Below, in pieces: positions 35,597-45,093 of a stretch of DNA of 45,270 nucleotides. A program made the translations under genes and the position numbers. The stretch covers positions 1 to 45,270 of the forward strand of contig CAITNV010000030.1 of the NCBI GenBank assembly GCA_903893855.1. Direction: 5' to 3'. This DNA comes from Candidatus Tayloriibacteriota bacterium (lineage in GTDB: Bacteria; Patescibacteriota; Minisyncoccia; Phycocordibacterales; PALSA-1337). The notes under the pieces are model-generated. The model searched no databases. It was given only the letters and a program-made list of their open reading frames with translations, and was not told the origin of the DNA. Within the stretch, counting starts at the first letter, position 1, and each line of letters starts with the position of its first letter.

Positions 35597-38185
35597 ATGA
35601 AACTACTCATCGTCGAGTCACCAGCAAAAGCCAAAACTATATCAAAGTATCTCGACGGTAAATACCGTGTCGTAGCATCTATTGGACACATTCGTGACCT
35701 TCCAAAAAGTAACAAAAAAGCCATCGACATCCCAGCCGGTTTCGTCCCCCACTATGAGATTAGCCCCGGCAAAGAACGTGTAGTAGACGAGATCCGATCC
35801 CTTGCAGCAAAAGCCGATGAAGTTATTCTCGCGACTGACCCCGACCGCGAAGGAGAAGCTATCGCTTGGCATATTGCTGAAGCTGTAGGACTCAATGGTA
35901 AGAATATGCCTGCACCGAAGCGCGTAGTATTCCACGAAATCACCAAGGATGCAGTCTTAGAGGCTATGGAGCATCCTCGTGAGATTGATGAGAATCTTCG
36001 CAAAGCTCAAGAAGCTCGCCGAGTACTTGACCGTCTTGTTGGCTACGATCTCTCAGGTCTTATCTGGAAAAAGGTTCGCTATGGTCTTTCTGCTGGACGA
36101 GTACAGTCTCCCGCACTTCGAATCGTTATGGAACGCGAACGTGAAATCCGTGCTTTCATATCGCATAAATTCTGGGTTATAGAAGCCGATGTTATCGATT
36201 CTGCAAAGAAAGGCACCGCGCCATTCACTCTCACCTGCACCGAAGAACCGACTGATTATAAAAAAGTTGAAGACATTGTTGCAAAAGCTCGTGGAACTAA
36301 TGGCGAGAAGTGGCAAGTCGTGTCCGTAGACGAAAGTGAAGTTGGTCGCTCTCCTCGCGCCCCATTTATCACATCTACACTTCAACAGACTGCTTCATCA
36401 CGATTAGGTTTCGCTCCATCACGTACTATGTCAGTGGCACAGCGACTTTATGAAGCCGGTCTCATTACTTACATGCGAACCGACAGCACTAACCTTAGCA
36501 AAGTAGCCCTCGCTCAAATCGCTTCATGTATCGAGAAAGACTTTGGTAAGCAGTATCACCAATTCCGCACATATTCAGCTAAAAGTAAGAACGCTCAAGA
36601 AGCCCATGAAGCCATTCGACCTTCAAACTTCAACCTACGTTCTGCAGGAGCTAATGATGAACAAAAAAAGCTCTATAAACTCATCTGGCAGCGTACTATG
36701 GCTTCACAAATGGCCGATGCTCGCACCCTTCGCACACGTATTCTCGCTAATGTTACTGGAGGTAAAGGCACTATGCCCGATTTCGCAGCTAATGGTTCAC
36801 GAATCATATTCGACGGTTGGCTTGCAGCAGATGCTGAAGCACGAGGTGACGATATCGAACTTCCAAAAGTCGCGGCTAATGACCCACTAAGTCTTGTTAC
36901 TACAAAGACAGCGGTAAAGATACCAGCGAAAATAATTGAACAATCTGCCCCAGAGTCTGGTGTTACCGAACAAGCTACAGGACCAGTCCGAAGCATTGAG
37001 AAGTCTACCCAGCCACCACCTCGATACACTGAAGCAGGACTCGTTAAAGAGCTCGAAAAGCGCGGTATTGGCCGACCTTCTACATACGCTTCTATTATCC
37101 GTACCATTGAAGAACGAGGTTATGTTGAGAAAGAAGGCAAAGCATTAAAACCTACTGATACAGGAGACGTCGTATCGTCTTTCCTTGAAGAGAATTTCAT
37201 GAGCTATATTAACGATTCATTTACTGCAGAAATGGAAGACTCTCTCGATGATATTGCTCTTGGTAAGCGTGAGTATGCGAAGACCTTGAAGGATTTCTAC
37301 ACCCCTTTCGCTCGTGAAGTTAAAGAGAAAGAAACAACTGCAAAAATCACCAATCTCGGTGATGCAGATGCCAAGTATGTATGTCCGAAGTGTAGCTCTT
37401 CAATGATTATCAAACTCGGCCGTGGAGGTAAATTCCTCTCATGTTCACGATACCCTGATTGTGATGGAGCGCTCATGCTCGATGGAACAGAGATTAAACG
37501 TGGAGTTCCTATCGGTCACGATCCTGTAACTGGTCTTCCGATATATGTCCTCGTTGGACGATTCGGCCCGTATGTACAGCTCGGCGAAAAGGTTCCAAAA
37601 GCCAAAAAAGCCCCGAAGAAAAAGCGCGCGACAAAGAAAACAAAAAAAGGTGAAGTTGATTCAGTCCCCGCAACAACAGAAGTCACCGTAGCAGAAATAA
37701 CTCCCGCCCCCGAACCAGCTAAGCCCCGTATGGCCTCCATCCCTAAAGGTGTGGACCTTACCAAGATTACCGTCGAAGAAGCCCTGAAGTATTTAAGCCT
37801 TCCTCGAGTGCTCGGTAATCATCCCGACGGCAAGCCAATCACAGCATCCGCAGGACGATTCGGCCCATACATTGTCCACGATAGTGACTTCCGTTCGATA
37901 AAAAAGCCTGACGATGTCTACACTATTTCTCTCGCCCGTGCTCTCGAAATGCTTTCCCAACAAAAGATTGCTCGTAAAGGTGCCCCTGTCGCATATCGAA
38001 CCATCGGTAAGAATCCGAAAAACAACCGCGACATTATCCTCTACAAGAAAGCAAGTGCCGGAGCAGATAGTAAAGACAATGCCCCATTTTTGAAAAAAGG
38101 ATTCCGACAAGTCTATATTCCGAAAGACATAGATCCCGACAAAATGACTGTAGAACAAGCCTTGAGTTTACTTTCTCAAAAATAG
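35597..38185 (+). CDS. topA: DNA topoisomerase I
   Basis: MKLLIVESPAKAKTISKYLDGKYRVVASIGHIRDLP, ATDPDREGEAIAWH, YMRTDST, Zn-finger CPKC...C..YPDC. Confidence 0.96.
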   Translation: MKLLIVESPAKAKTISKYLDGKYRVVASIGHIRDLPKSNKKAIDIPAGFVPHYEISPGKERVVDEIRSLAAKADEVILATDPDREGEAIAWHIAEAVGLNGKNMPAPKRVVFHEITKDAVLEAMEHPREIDENLRKAQEARRVLDRLVGYDLSGLIWKKVRYGLSAGRVQSPALRIVMEREREIRAFISHKFWVIEADVIDSAKKGTAPFTLTCTEEPTDYKKVEDIVAKARGTNGEKWQVVSVDESEVGRSPRAPFITSTLQQTASSRLGFAPSRTMSVAQRLYEAGLITYMRTDSTNLSKVALAQIASCIEKDFGKQYHQFRTYSAKSKNAQEAHEAIRPSNFNLRSAGANDEQKKLYKLIWQRTMASQMADARTLRTRILANVTGGKGTMPDFAANGSRIIFDGWLAADAEARGDDIELPKVAANDPLSLVTTKTAVKIPAKIIEQSAPESGVTEQATGPVRSIEKSTQPPPRYTEAGLVKELEKRGIGRPSTYASIIRTIEERGYVEKEGKALKPTDTGDVVSSFLEENFMSYINDSFTAEMEDSLDDIALGKREYAKTLKDFYTPFAREVKEKETTAKITNLGDADAKYVCPKCSSSMIIKLGRGGKFLSCSRYPDCDGALMLDGTEIKRGVPIGHDPVTGLPIYVLVGRFGPYVQLGEKVPKAKKAPKKKRATKKTKKGEVDSVPATTEVTVAEITPAPEPAKPRMASIPKGVDLTKITVEEALKYLSLPRVLGNHPDGKPITASAGRFGPYIVHDSDFRSIKKPDDVYTISLARALEMLSQQKIARKGAPVAYRTIGKNPKNNRDIILYKKASAGADSKDNAPFLKKGFRQVYIPKDIDPDKMTVEQALSLLSQK

Positions 38186-38186
38186 T

Positions 38187-38723
38187 ATGGCACAACACCT
38201 CGAAGACGGATTTGAAGACTTCGAGAGTCAAATATCAAAAGAGATTCTGGAAATGCATACTGCAGATCAGGAGCTCCGCGAACGACTTCTCGATACACCT
38301 TGGACTGACGCAGACATTTATGCGTGGGCTGGGCTTCATGCACGAAATAACGATCGTTTACGAGCCATTATTGTGGAAATTGGATGGCCAACTAAGTCTC
38401 GCGTAGGCATGGATGCATCAAATGCAGCATGGTTAATAGCCCAGCACGCAGATAATGATGTGGAATTTCAGAAACACTGCCTCGAACACATGGGTAAAGA
38501 ACCTGAGTCAGAGGTGTCACACCAACATATCGCTTTTCTCTACGATCGAATATGTATCAATGAAAATAGACCGCAGTACTTCGGGACGCAGTTCACCACT
38601 GATGAAAACGGTGCGCACATTCCTATGCCTATCGAGGACCAAGATAATGTAGATGCTCGCCGTGTCGCAATTGGAATGGATACCATAGCAGAATACAGCC
38701 GACATTTAGACAATATATCGTAA
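38187..38723 (+). CDS. DUF6624-like hypothetical protein
   Basis: RLRAIIVEIGWPTKSRVGMDASNAAWLIAQHADNDVEFQKHCL pattern (family name from recall). Confidence 0.6.
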   Translation: MAQHLEDGFEDFESQISKEILEMHTADQELRERLLDTPWTDADIYAWAGLHARNNDRLRAIIVEIGWPTKSRVGMDASNAAWLIAQHADNDVEFQKHCLEHMGKEPESEVSHQHIAFLYDRICINENRPQYFGTQFTTDENGAHIPMPIEDQDNVDARRVAIGMDTIAEYSRHLDNIS

Positions 38724-38750
38724 TTGCGATAGTAAAGATGCTAGTTAAAA

Positions 38751-39980
38751 CTAAACTGAGAAATTACTAATTGAATATAGTTCATCATCAGATGCATTAT
38801 CGTCTGCATGTATTTCTTCTTGCGTTCGATCATCAATTGGGGCAACTGGAGCAACAGCCTCTTCTATATCAGCTATCATTGATTCATTTGTAGGAGTACC
38901 TGAAGCCTCAATTAGATTTTCGACTGGGCCCTCAGCAGTTATTTCACTCGCCATCTCTCGGACTGTTTCGCTTGGTGATATTGCTGACGAAGGCGACATT
39001 GTTGACGAGGGTGACAAAGGTGATGTTACATTCTTTACGATACTAGCCGCTTTATTCGTTGCATCAATATGACTCTGCATTTTATCCATTGGAATACCGA
39101 GATTCGAACCACTTGTCGTTACACGATCGAGAATATCTCGCAAATCATCCGCAGAGAAAAAGTCTATCGTAAGCTTACCACCAGCTTCCCTTCGTTCAAT
39201 ATGCACTCGAGTACCAAGCGATTCTTTAAATTTCGCTTCAATAGCAACAAGCTCTGGGTCAAAAGCTCGCTCCTTCTTGCGCACACGATCATGTGCGATC
39301 TTACGCGCTATAGCTTCAGCTTCACGGACCGTGAGCTTCTTAAACATAATCTCTTTAAAGAGTGTGAGCTGCTCTTCAGGCCTATCAACAAGCATGAGGA
39401 GCGGTCGAGTATGACCGTCCGATATTTTGCCTTCAGATACAGCATTTAAAATCTCATTTGGAAGCGTGAGAATGCGAAGTGTATTTGATACATATTCGCG
39501 ACTTTTACCAACCTTCTCTGCAATCTGCGCATGCTTCAAACCGAACTCTTTAAAAAGCTGCTCGAAAGCCCGCGCTCGATCCACAGCATTCAAATCTTCA
39601 CGCTGGAGATTCTCGATAATAGCAAGTTCGAGTTTTACCCGAGCATCTTCTTCGCCATTTCGGATCAAAGCCGGCACTTGCGTAAGTCCAGCAAGCTTAG
39701 ATGCTCGCAAGCGTCGCTCACCAGAGATGAGCTCGTATTCGGTAACAAGTCCACCATCTTCCTTCATCACTTCTCGGCGCGTCACTACAAGTGGCTGCAA
39801 AATACCGTACATCCTGATCGATTCAGAGAGATCCTTCAATCGAGCATCATCGAATTCCCTTCGTGGCTGATATGGATTGGGATTAACTCTCGCTACATCG
39901 ATCCAAAAAATCGAATCACTAAAAAACTGTGACCCTCGTGGAGTCTCTTCCGGTCGCATTGGGGTTTGTGGTGATGACAT
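38751..39980 (-). CDS. parB: ParB/Spo0J-family protein
   Basis: NPYQPRREFDDARLKDLSESIRMYGILQPLVV, ISGERRLRASKLAG, HAQIAEKVGKSREYVSNTLRIL. Confidence 0.92.
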   Translation of the reverse strand: MSSPQTPMRPEETPRGSQFFSDSIFWIDVARVNPNPYQPRREFDDARLKDLSESIRMYGILQPLVVTRREVMKEDGGLVTEYELISGERRLRASKLAGLTQVPALIRNGEEDARVKLELAIIENLQREDLNAVDRARAFEQLFKEFGLKHAQIAEKVGKSREYVSNTLRILTLPNEILNAVSEGKISDGHTRPLLMLVDRPEEQLTLFKEIMFKKLTVREAEAIARKIAHDRVRKKERAFDPELVAIEAKFKESLGTRVHIERREAGGKLTIDFFSADDLRDILDRVTTSGSNLGIPMDKMQSHIDATNKAASIVKNVTSPLSPSSTMSPSSAISPSETVREMASEITAEGPVENLIEASGTPTNESMIADIEEAVAPVAPIDDRTQEEIHADDNASDDELYSISNFSV

Positions 39981-40077
39981 GGCGATATTGTAGCAAATTT
40001 TTCGATTTTCTAGTAGACTAAAAATAGATGTATTACTGTGTGTGCATTTATACAGGTTTACATTTTATTTAGTTTAT

Positions 40078-40160
40078 GCCGAAGTGGCGAAATGGCAGAC
40101 GCACAGCACTCAAAATGCTGCGAGAGCAATCTCATGTGGGTTCAACTCCCACCTTCGGCA
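40078..40160 (+). tRNA. tRNA-Leu(CAA)
   Basis: GCCGAAG...CTTCGGC acceptor stem, variable arm, anticodon loop CTCAAAA. Confidence 0.93.
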
Positions 40161-40164
40161 CAAT

Positions 40165-41103
40165 ATGCCCCGCAAAAACTCCAAAGAATCACGAATCCCC
40201 GTGGTTGTTATTCTTGGCCCTACAGCATCAGGTAAAAGTGACCTCGCTGTAGAACTAGCCCTCAAGCTCGACCGTCGCGCCGAGATTATTTCAGCTGATT
40301 CTCGACAGATTTATACCGGCCTCGATATCGGCACCGGCAAGACTACCAAAAGAGAAATGAAGCGCATCCCTCATCATCTTCTCGATGTTGCCGACCCAAA
40401 AATCCCTGCGAATTCTCCGCGGTCATATAGCGTCGAGAAATGGAAAAATTCCGCAGAGAAAATAATCGAAGAAATCCACGCCCGTGGCAATATACCGATA
40501 GTCTGTGGCGGAACCGGCTTCTATATAACTGCACTTATCGACGGCATTGTCTTCCCTGATGTACCACCGAATAAAAAACTGCGCGAAGAACTCGCGACGC
40601 TCGAAACCACCGAACTCTTCGCGACACTTACCAAACTCGACCCCCGCCGCGCAAAAACCATGAACAAAACCGGCGGAGACGCCAATAACCGCCCCCGCAT
40701 CATTCGCGCTATCGAAATTGCCACGGAACTCGGCTCAGTCCCTCTCGTCACCCGCAAAGTCACCAAGTATGAACCCATTTTTATCGGCATTGCGATCGAA
40801 CCAGACGAACTCGCGAAGCGCATCGAGCGTCGTCTCGATAAACGTTTCAAAAACGGCATGATTGATGAAGTAAAAAAACTTCTTGCGAAGCCGCCACGTG
40901 GCCTCGGTCTCACCTACAAACGCCTCAATGAACTCGGCCTTGAATACCGTTTCATCGGGCAATTCCTCCACGACAACCCTCGCCCAGCACAACAAAAGAA
41001 AGCTTTCCCCGAACTTCGAGAAAAGCTTGCTCTTGCAATTCGCCACTATGCCAAACGTCAGATGACGTGGTTCAAGCGCGACTCACGCATCACGTGGTAC
41101 TAA
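40165..41103 (+). CDS. miaA: tRNA dimethylallyltransferase
   Basis: VVVILGPTASGKSDLAVELAL, EIISADSRQIYTGLDIGTGK, HHLLDV, VCGGTGFYI; start set at MPRKNS, just after the tRNA. Confidence 0.93.
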   Translation: MPRKNSKESRIPVVVILGPTASGKSDLAVELALKLDRRAEIISADSRQIYTGLDIGTGKTTKREMKRIPHHLLDVADPKIPANSPRSYSVEKWKNSAEKIIEEIHARGNIPIVCGGTGFYITALIDGIVFPDVPPNKKLREELATLETTELFATLTKLDPRRAKTMNKTGGDANNRPRIIRAIEIATELGSVPLVTRKVTKYEPIFIGIAIEPDELAKRIERRLDKRFKNGMIDEVKKLLAKPPRGLGLTYKRLNELGLEYRFIGQFLHDNPRPAQQKKAFPELREKLALAIRHYAKRQMTWFKRDSRITWY

Positions 41104-41128
41104 CCGTACCCCAGCTATCGACCATTAA

Positions 41129-41734
41129 CTATTTCAACTTAAACGACTTAAAGAATGCCTCCGTCGTCGTCGGCGCATCGCCTCGATACAAAACCGCCAC
41201 GCCGTACAAACTAGAACTTGCGAAAATATATTTACCTCGAACATTAATATTTGCAGTTTCAGAATAGAGCTGATATTCGAGCGTATGATAACTTCCGAAG
41301 TCCCCAACCGTACTCGTCGATACCTTGCCACTAATCGTAGCAGAAGAAGACGCTAGTGCTGCTCGCATGATTTTCTCAGGAGATGAAACATCGACAAACG
41401 AAGGATAGTGAACCGACGTCGCAATGAAAGCAACAGAAGGACCGTCGCCATAAAGATAATCGTTCTGCTGATATGGAGTGACTACATTTTTGTCGAAGCC
41501 GGCGAGGAATTGCACCGAGTGATCGGGCTTTCCCGGAAAGTGAACAGTAAAACCTCCATCTGAAGGTGAGAAATTGTCCGATGCTACAGTATTTTTTACT
41601 TGACCATTTCCCGCCGTTCCCGCCGTGCCACCTCGCGACTTCATAATAAATAAAACACCAACCACAATAACGATAATAAGCATTACTCCAAGTGACCACC
41701 GCCGATATGTATGTGTTGTATTTGTTTGTTCCAT
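41129..41734 (-). CDS. Membrane-anchored hypothetical protein
   Basis: N-terminal TM helix LGVMLIIVIVVGVLFIM and extracytoplasmic domain. Confidence 0.6.
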   Translation of the reverse strand: MEQTNTTHTYRRWSLGVMLIIVIVVGVLFIMKSRGGTAGTAGNGQVKNTVASDNFSPSDGGFTVHFPGKPDHSVQFLAGFDKNVVTPYQQNDYLYGDGPSVAFIATSVHYPSFVDVSSPEKIMRAALASSSATISGKVSTSTVGDFGSYHTLEYQLYSETANINVRGKYIFASSSLYGVAVLYRGDAPTTTEAFFKSFKLK

Positions 41735-41788
41735 GGAGAAAGAATAACATGCCGAGCATGGTTAGTAAATAAATCTTGCTTTTGAATT

Positions 41789-43063
41789 TTATTTAATAAC
41801 ACTCTTCCCAACAATAGCCCGCAAAACCTCAGGGACAACAATAGAACCATCTTCTTGTTGATAATTCTCCATGATAGCGATAAGTGTTCTGCCGATAGCG
41901 AAAGCAGTGGCATCATTCATATGGACGTATTCAGTGCCTCCCGCCACGCGACGCGCCTTAGTCTGAAGCCTCATTGACTGATAACTTCCCATATAGTCAG
42001 AAGTGTTCGTCTCGCGATAACGATCCTGTCCGGGCATCCATGTCTCAATATCCATCTGTCGCATATCCGGACCACCCATATCCCCCGTGCAGATCCGCAC
42101 TACTTGATATGGAAGCCCTAGCAAACCCAATAAGTGTTCTTGTATGGCAACGATAAAATCCTGCTCAGCTAAGCCATCGCTTGCGAGAGCGAAACTCTCC
42201 ATCTCGAGCTTGTCGAACTGATGTAGGCGCAAAATTCCCTTCACGTCCTTTCCATGAGAACCGGCCTCTCGACGAAATGCGGGTGACAGACCGATATATC
42301 GAAGTGGCAATTTCTCCTCAGGAATAATTTCATTCATATGCAACGGCCCGAGTGTATGTTCAGCGCTACCGACAAGGTAAAGGTCATCCTCAGCGAGATG
42401 ATACCGTTCTTCTCGTGGCTCCAAACGCGCCATTTTCTCCATCACATCAGGCTTAATAAAGACCGGCGGTACAACAGGCACAAAAGGCTTGGTCGATACC
42501 TTAAGCCCAGCTTTATCCGCAATAGCCTTAAGCGTCGCTTCATCAGTGAGCGTCTTAAAAGTAAGATTCACAAGCGCTTGCTGGACGAGCACAAGATCAC
42601 CGAGAAGATATGCGAAGCGAGAACCAGATATTTCTCCAGCTTTATCGGTCTCAATAATACCGAGAGCTTTGCCGAGCTCCCAATGCTCCTTCGGTTTAAA
42701 ACTAAAAACCGGCTTCACTCCCACCTGCCTCGCGACGACATTCTCATCTTCATCACGACCGATCGGCGTGTCCTCTGAAGGAATATTAGGAATGAGCTTG
42801 TAAGCTTTATTAAAATCCGCCTCCACACTCGTAAGTTCCCCCGTGAGCTTCTGAAGCTCCATCTTAAGTTCTTTACCTCGAGCAACATCCTGCCCAGCAC
42901 TCGCGACATTGCGACTCGCGCGAATATCCTCAATTGCCTTCTGAAGAGTGCGACGCTTCTCATCAAGCACAAGAAAAGCATCGAAGTCCACCTTCGACTT
43001 CTTATTAATAATAGCTGTACGCACAATATCTTGATTGTTTCGAATATAGTTTAGATCTATCAT
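41789..43063 (-). CDS. serS: Seryl-tRNA synthetase, copy 2
   Basis: MIDLNYIRNNQDIVRTAIINKK, LSPAFRREAGSHGKDVKGILRLHQFDKLEM, AIGRTLIAIMENYQ. Confidence 0.92.
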   Translation of the reverse strand: MIDLNYIRNNQDIVRTAIINKKSKVDFDAFLVLDEKRRTLQKAIEDIRASRNVASAGQDVARGKELKMELQKLTGELTSVEADFNKAYKLIPNIPSEDTPIGRDEDENVVARQVGVKPVFSFKPKEHWELGKALGIIETDKAGEISGSRFAYLLGDLVLVQQALVNLTFKTLTDEATLKAIADKAGLKVSTKPFVPVVPPVFIKPDVMEKMARLEPREERYHLAEDDLYLVGSAEHTLGPLHMNEIIPEEKLPLRYIGLSPAFRREAGSHGKDVKGILRLHQFDKLEMESFALASDGLAEQDFIVAIQEHLLGLLGLPYQVVRICTGDMGGPDMRQMDIETWMPGQDRYRETNTSDYMGSYQSMRLQTKARRVAGGTEYVHMNDATAFAIGRTLIAIMENYQQEDGSIVVPEVLRAIVGKSVIK

Positions 43064-43074
43064 ATTTTTTTAAA

Positions 43075-43560
43075 TTAAAAGCGTTTCCACTCAGTAGTAA
43101 TTCCCTTTCGTTTATTATCTGCCATAACAAGTTCATCATAAATACCATCAAGGAGGTCATAGGACTTAGCTTCTTCGAGCGTGACCCAAGCGAACTTGTC
43201 AGTCTCAGTCTCCTGTAGAGTAACCTCGCCGGAGGAGTAATCTGCCATACACGATATCACAAGGGAGGGCGCTTTGTCTGCGTGAATTGTCGCAAGACTT
43301 GTAACGTATTCAATATTCTTAACCTCAAGACCTACCTCTTCTCGTACCTCTCGTCGCAAAACTTGTTCAAGCACATTGTACCAATAGTCTTTGGTATCTT
43401 TAGGTAAATTACGATAGTCATCCACATCGAGCTTGCCTCCCGGAACCGTCCACATATTTGGAAAACGTGGCTTCATTGCTGAGCGCTTTGTAATGAGGTA
43501 TTTAACGTCTTTTACGATAATTGCCGTGGTAACTACTTCGTGTAATAGTTTTGATTCCAT
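43075..43560 (-). CDS. NUDIX hydrolase
   Basis: GGKLDVDD...EQVLRREVREEVGLEV (NUDIX box). Confidence 0.85.
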   Translation of the reverse strand: MESKLLHEVVTTAIIVKDVKYLITKRSAMKPRFPNMWTVPGGKLDVDDYRNLPKDTKDYWYNVLEQVLRREVREEVGLEVKNIEYVTSLATIHADKAPSLVISCMADYSSGEVTLQETETDKFAWVTLEEAKSYDLLDGIYDELVMADNKRKGITTEWKRF

Positions 43561-43581
43561 GGCAAAAGTATAGCATAAAGC

Positions 43582-43988
43582 CTATAACTCGCCCACAATA
43601 GCAACATTCTTCTCAAGAATCACATCATTTTCACCAAAGGTAAATTGCGCACGCACTAATTTACCCTGTAAAACCAGCGGTAACCAAAATATATCATCAG
43701 GCCACATATTAGTGTATGGAATGTCAGCTAATGCAAACCATGCCGGAGCCATTTCTTCGCTCTCGGTAGGCTCTCCTTCCCAAGTTCGAGCGGTGTAGAC
43801 ATGCACGACTTGATCCCATGCTTGATTCGAAGGGAAAGTAAAAGTTAATTCGGCTACTTTCAACATATCTGAGACGCTGACGGCTATCTCTTCTTTCGTC
43901 TCACGTCGCATTGCATCAGCAATCGTCTCACCTTCCATTACCTTACCGCCAACACCATTCCACCTGCCCTTACCAAAGTGGCCCGGAC
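43582..43988 (-). pseudogene. NUDIX (MutT/MTH1-like) hydrolase truncated at the N-terminus by the IS element
   Basis: Open frame extends upstream as GHFGKGRWNGVGGKVMEGETIADAMRRETKEEI into the IS left end with no start Met visible. Confidence 0.75.
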
Positions 43989-44041
43989 CCTAAATTTCAT
44001 ACACCAATCTTGTATAATTAACAGCACTAATATACAAGCAT

Positions 44042-44296
44042 ATGAAAAAACATCGTATTGCACCTGAAGTGAAGGAGCAAATCATCAATCGTATTAAAAA
44101 TGAGGGCATTACCGTTGCTGAGGCGGCCAAAGACCATGGCGTGTCAGATGTCACGATATACAGTTGGATTGCCAAGAAGACTGAGGGTCAACCAACCATT
44201 TCCGAGATCATCAAATTGAAGCGTGAGAACGCTCAACTCATGCAGCTCGTCGGAGAGATCACTCTCAAGCTTTCTGAAACCCAAAAAAAGAAGTGA
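44042..44296 (+). CDS. IS3-family transposase OrfA
   Basis: HTH protein with C-terminal leucine-zipper-like region; ends at the A7 slippery region. Confidence 0.9.
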   Translation: MKKHRIAPEVKEQIINRIKNEGITVAEAAKDHGVSDVTIYSWIAKKTEGQPTISEIIKLKRENAQLMQLVGEITLKLSETQKKK

Positions 44297-45093
44297 CCAT
44301 GAACAGTGTGGTACCGAAAACTCTCCGGGCCAGAGAGATCGGCATATCACGTTGCATGTTGTACTACAAACCAAAGAAACCAGACAAAGACTGGCAACTC
44401 AAATGTCGTATCGAGGAAGTTCTGCACATGGATGGTTGTCAATCATATGGTTCGAGAAGACTGGCTTGGCACTTGAAGCTGAATCGGAAACGGGTCAAAC
44501 GAGTGATGAATATATTTGGCATCAAGGCATACAGGAGACGAGGGCGAAAGTGGAAGAAAACCAAGAATATCAAGGCTATATACCCAAACTACCTTTTAAC
44601 AAATTACCCCGAGTACGAGAATCACATCTGGGTGACTGACTTCACCTACATACCATTTCAAGGCAAGACGGTGTATGTAGCTACCGTTATTGATTTGTTC
44701 ACGAGAAAGGTGGTGGGTATGTCTGTGTATACCACTCACGCCACACAACTGGTATTGTCAGCCTTCATGAATGCACTCCTTAACAATCCACGACCAGTCA
44801 TCTTCCACAGTGACAATGGCAGTGAATACAACTCAGAAGTCTTCATTGAAGCCTTGAAGACTGTAGGTGTATGTATCTCACGCTCTGCTCCTGGGTGTCC
44901 CTGGGAAAATGGATACCAGGAATCATTTTACTCGCAGTTCAAGGTTGATCTTGGTGATCCACAGAGATTCAAAAGTATGGGTGAGCTTGTTCTCAATATC
45001 TACCAGACAGTCTGGAGGTACAACAATACTCGAATACACTCGGCACTGAAAATGTCACCTGTGCAATTTGCGCAAAAATTATTAAAAGTCTAG
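44293..45093 (+). CDS. IS3-family transposase OrfB (rve/DDE)
   Basis: WVTDFTYIPFQGKTVYVATVIDLFTRKVVG, FHSDNGSEYNSEVF, SRSAPGCPWENGYQESFYSQFK. Confidence 0.93.
   Translation: MTMNSVVPKTLRAREIGISRCMLYYKPKKPDKDWQLKCRIEEVLHMDGCQSYGSRRLAWHLKLNRKRVKRVMNIFGIKAYRRRGRKWKKTKNIKAIYPNYLLTNYPEYENHIWVTDFTYIPFQGKTVYVATVIDLFTRKVVGMSVYTTHATQLVLSAFMNALLNNPRPVIFHSDNGSEYNSEVFIEALKTVGVCISRSAPGCPWENGYQESFYSQFKVDLGDPQRFKSMGELVLNIYQTVWRYNNTRIHSALKMSPVQFAQKLLKV

Noticed and set aside
36673-37107. 144-aa minus ORF antisense to topA
   Set aside because: Antisense shadow inside a well-supported topA gene.
40042-40164. N-terminal extension of miaA in the ORF track
   Set aside because: The extension reads through tRNA-Leu(CAA); MPRKNSKESRIPVVVILGPTASGKS at 40165 is the natural start.
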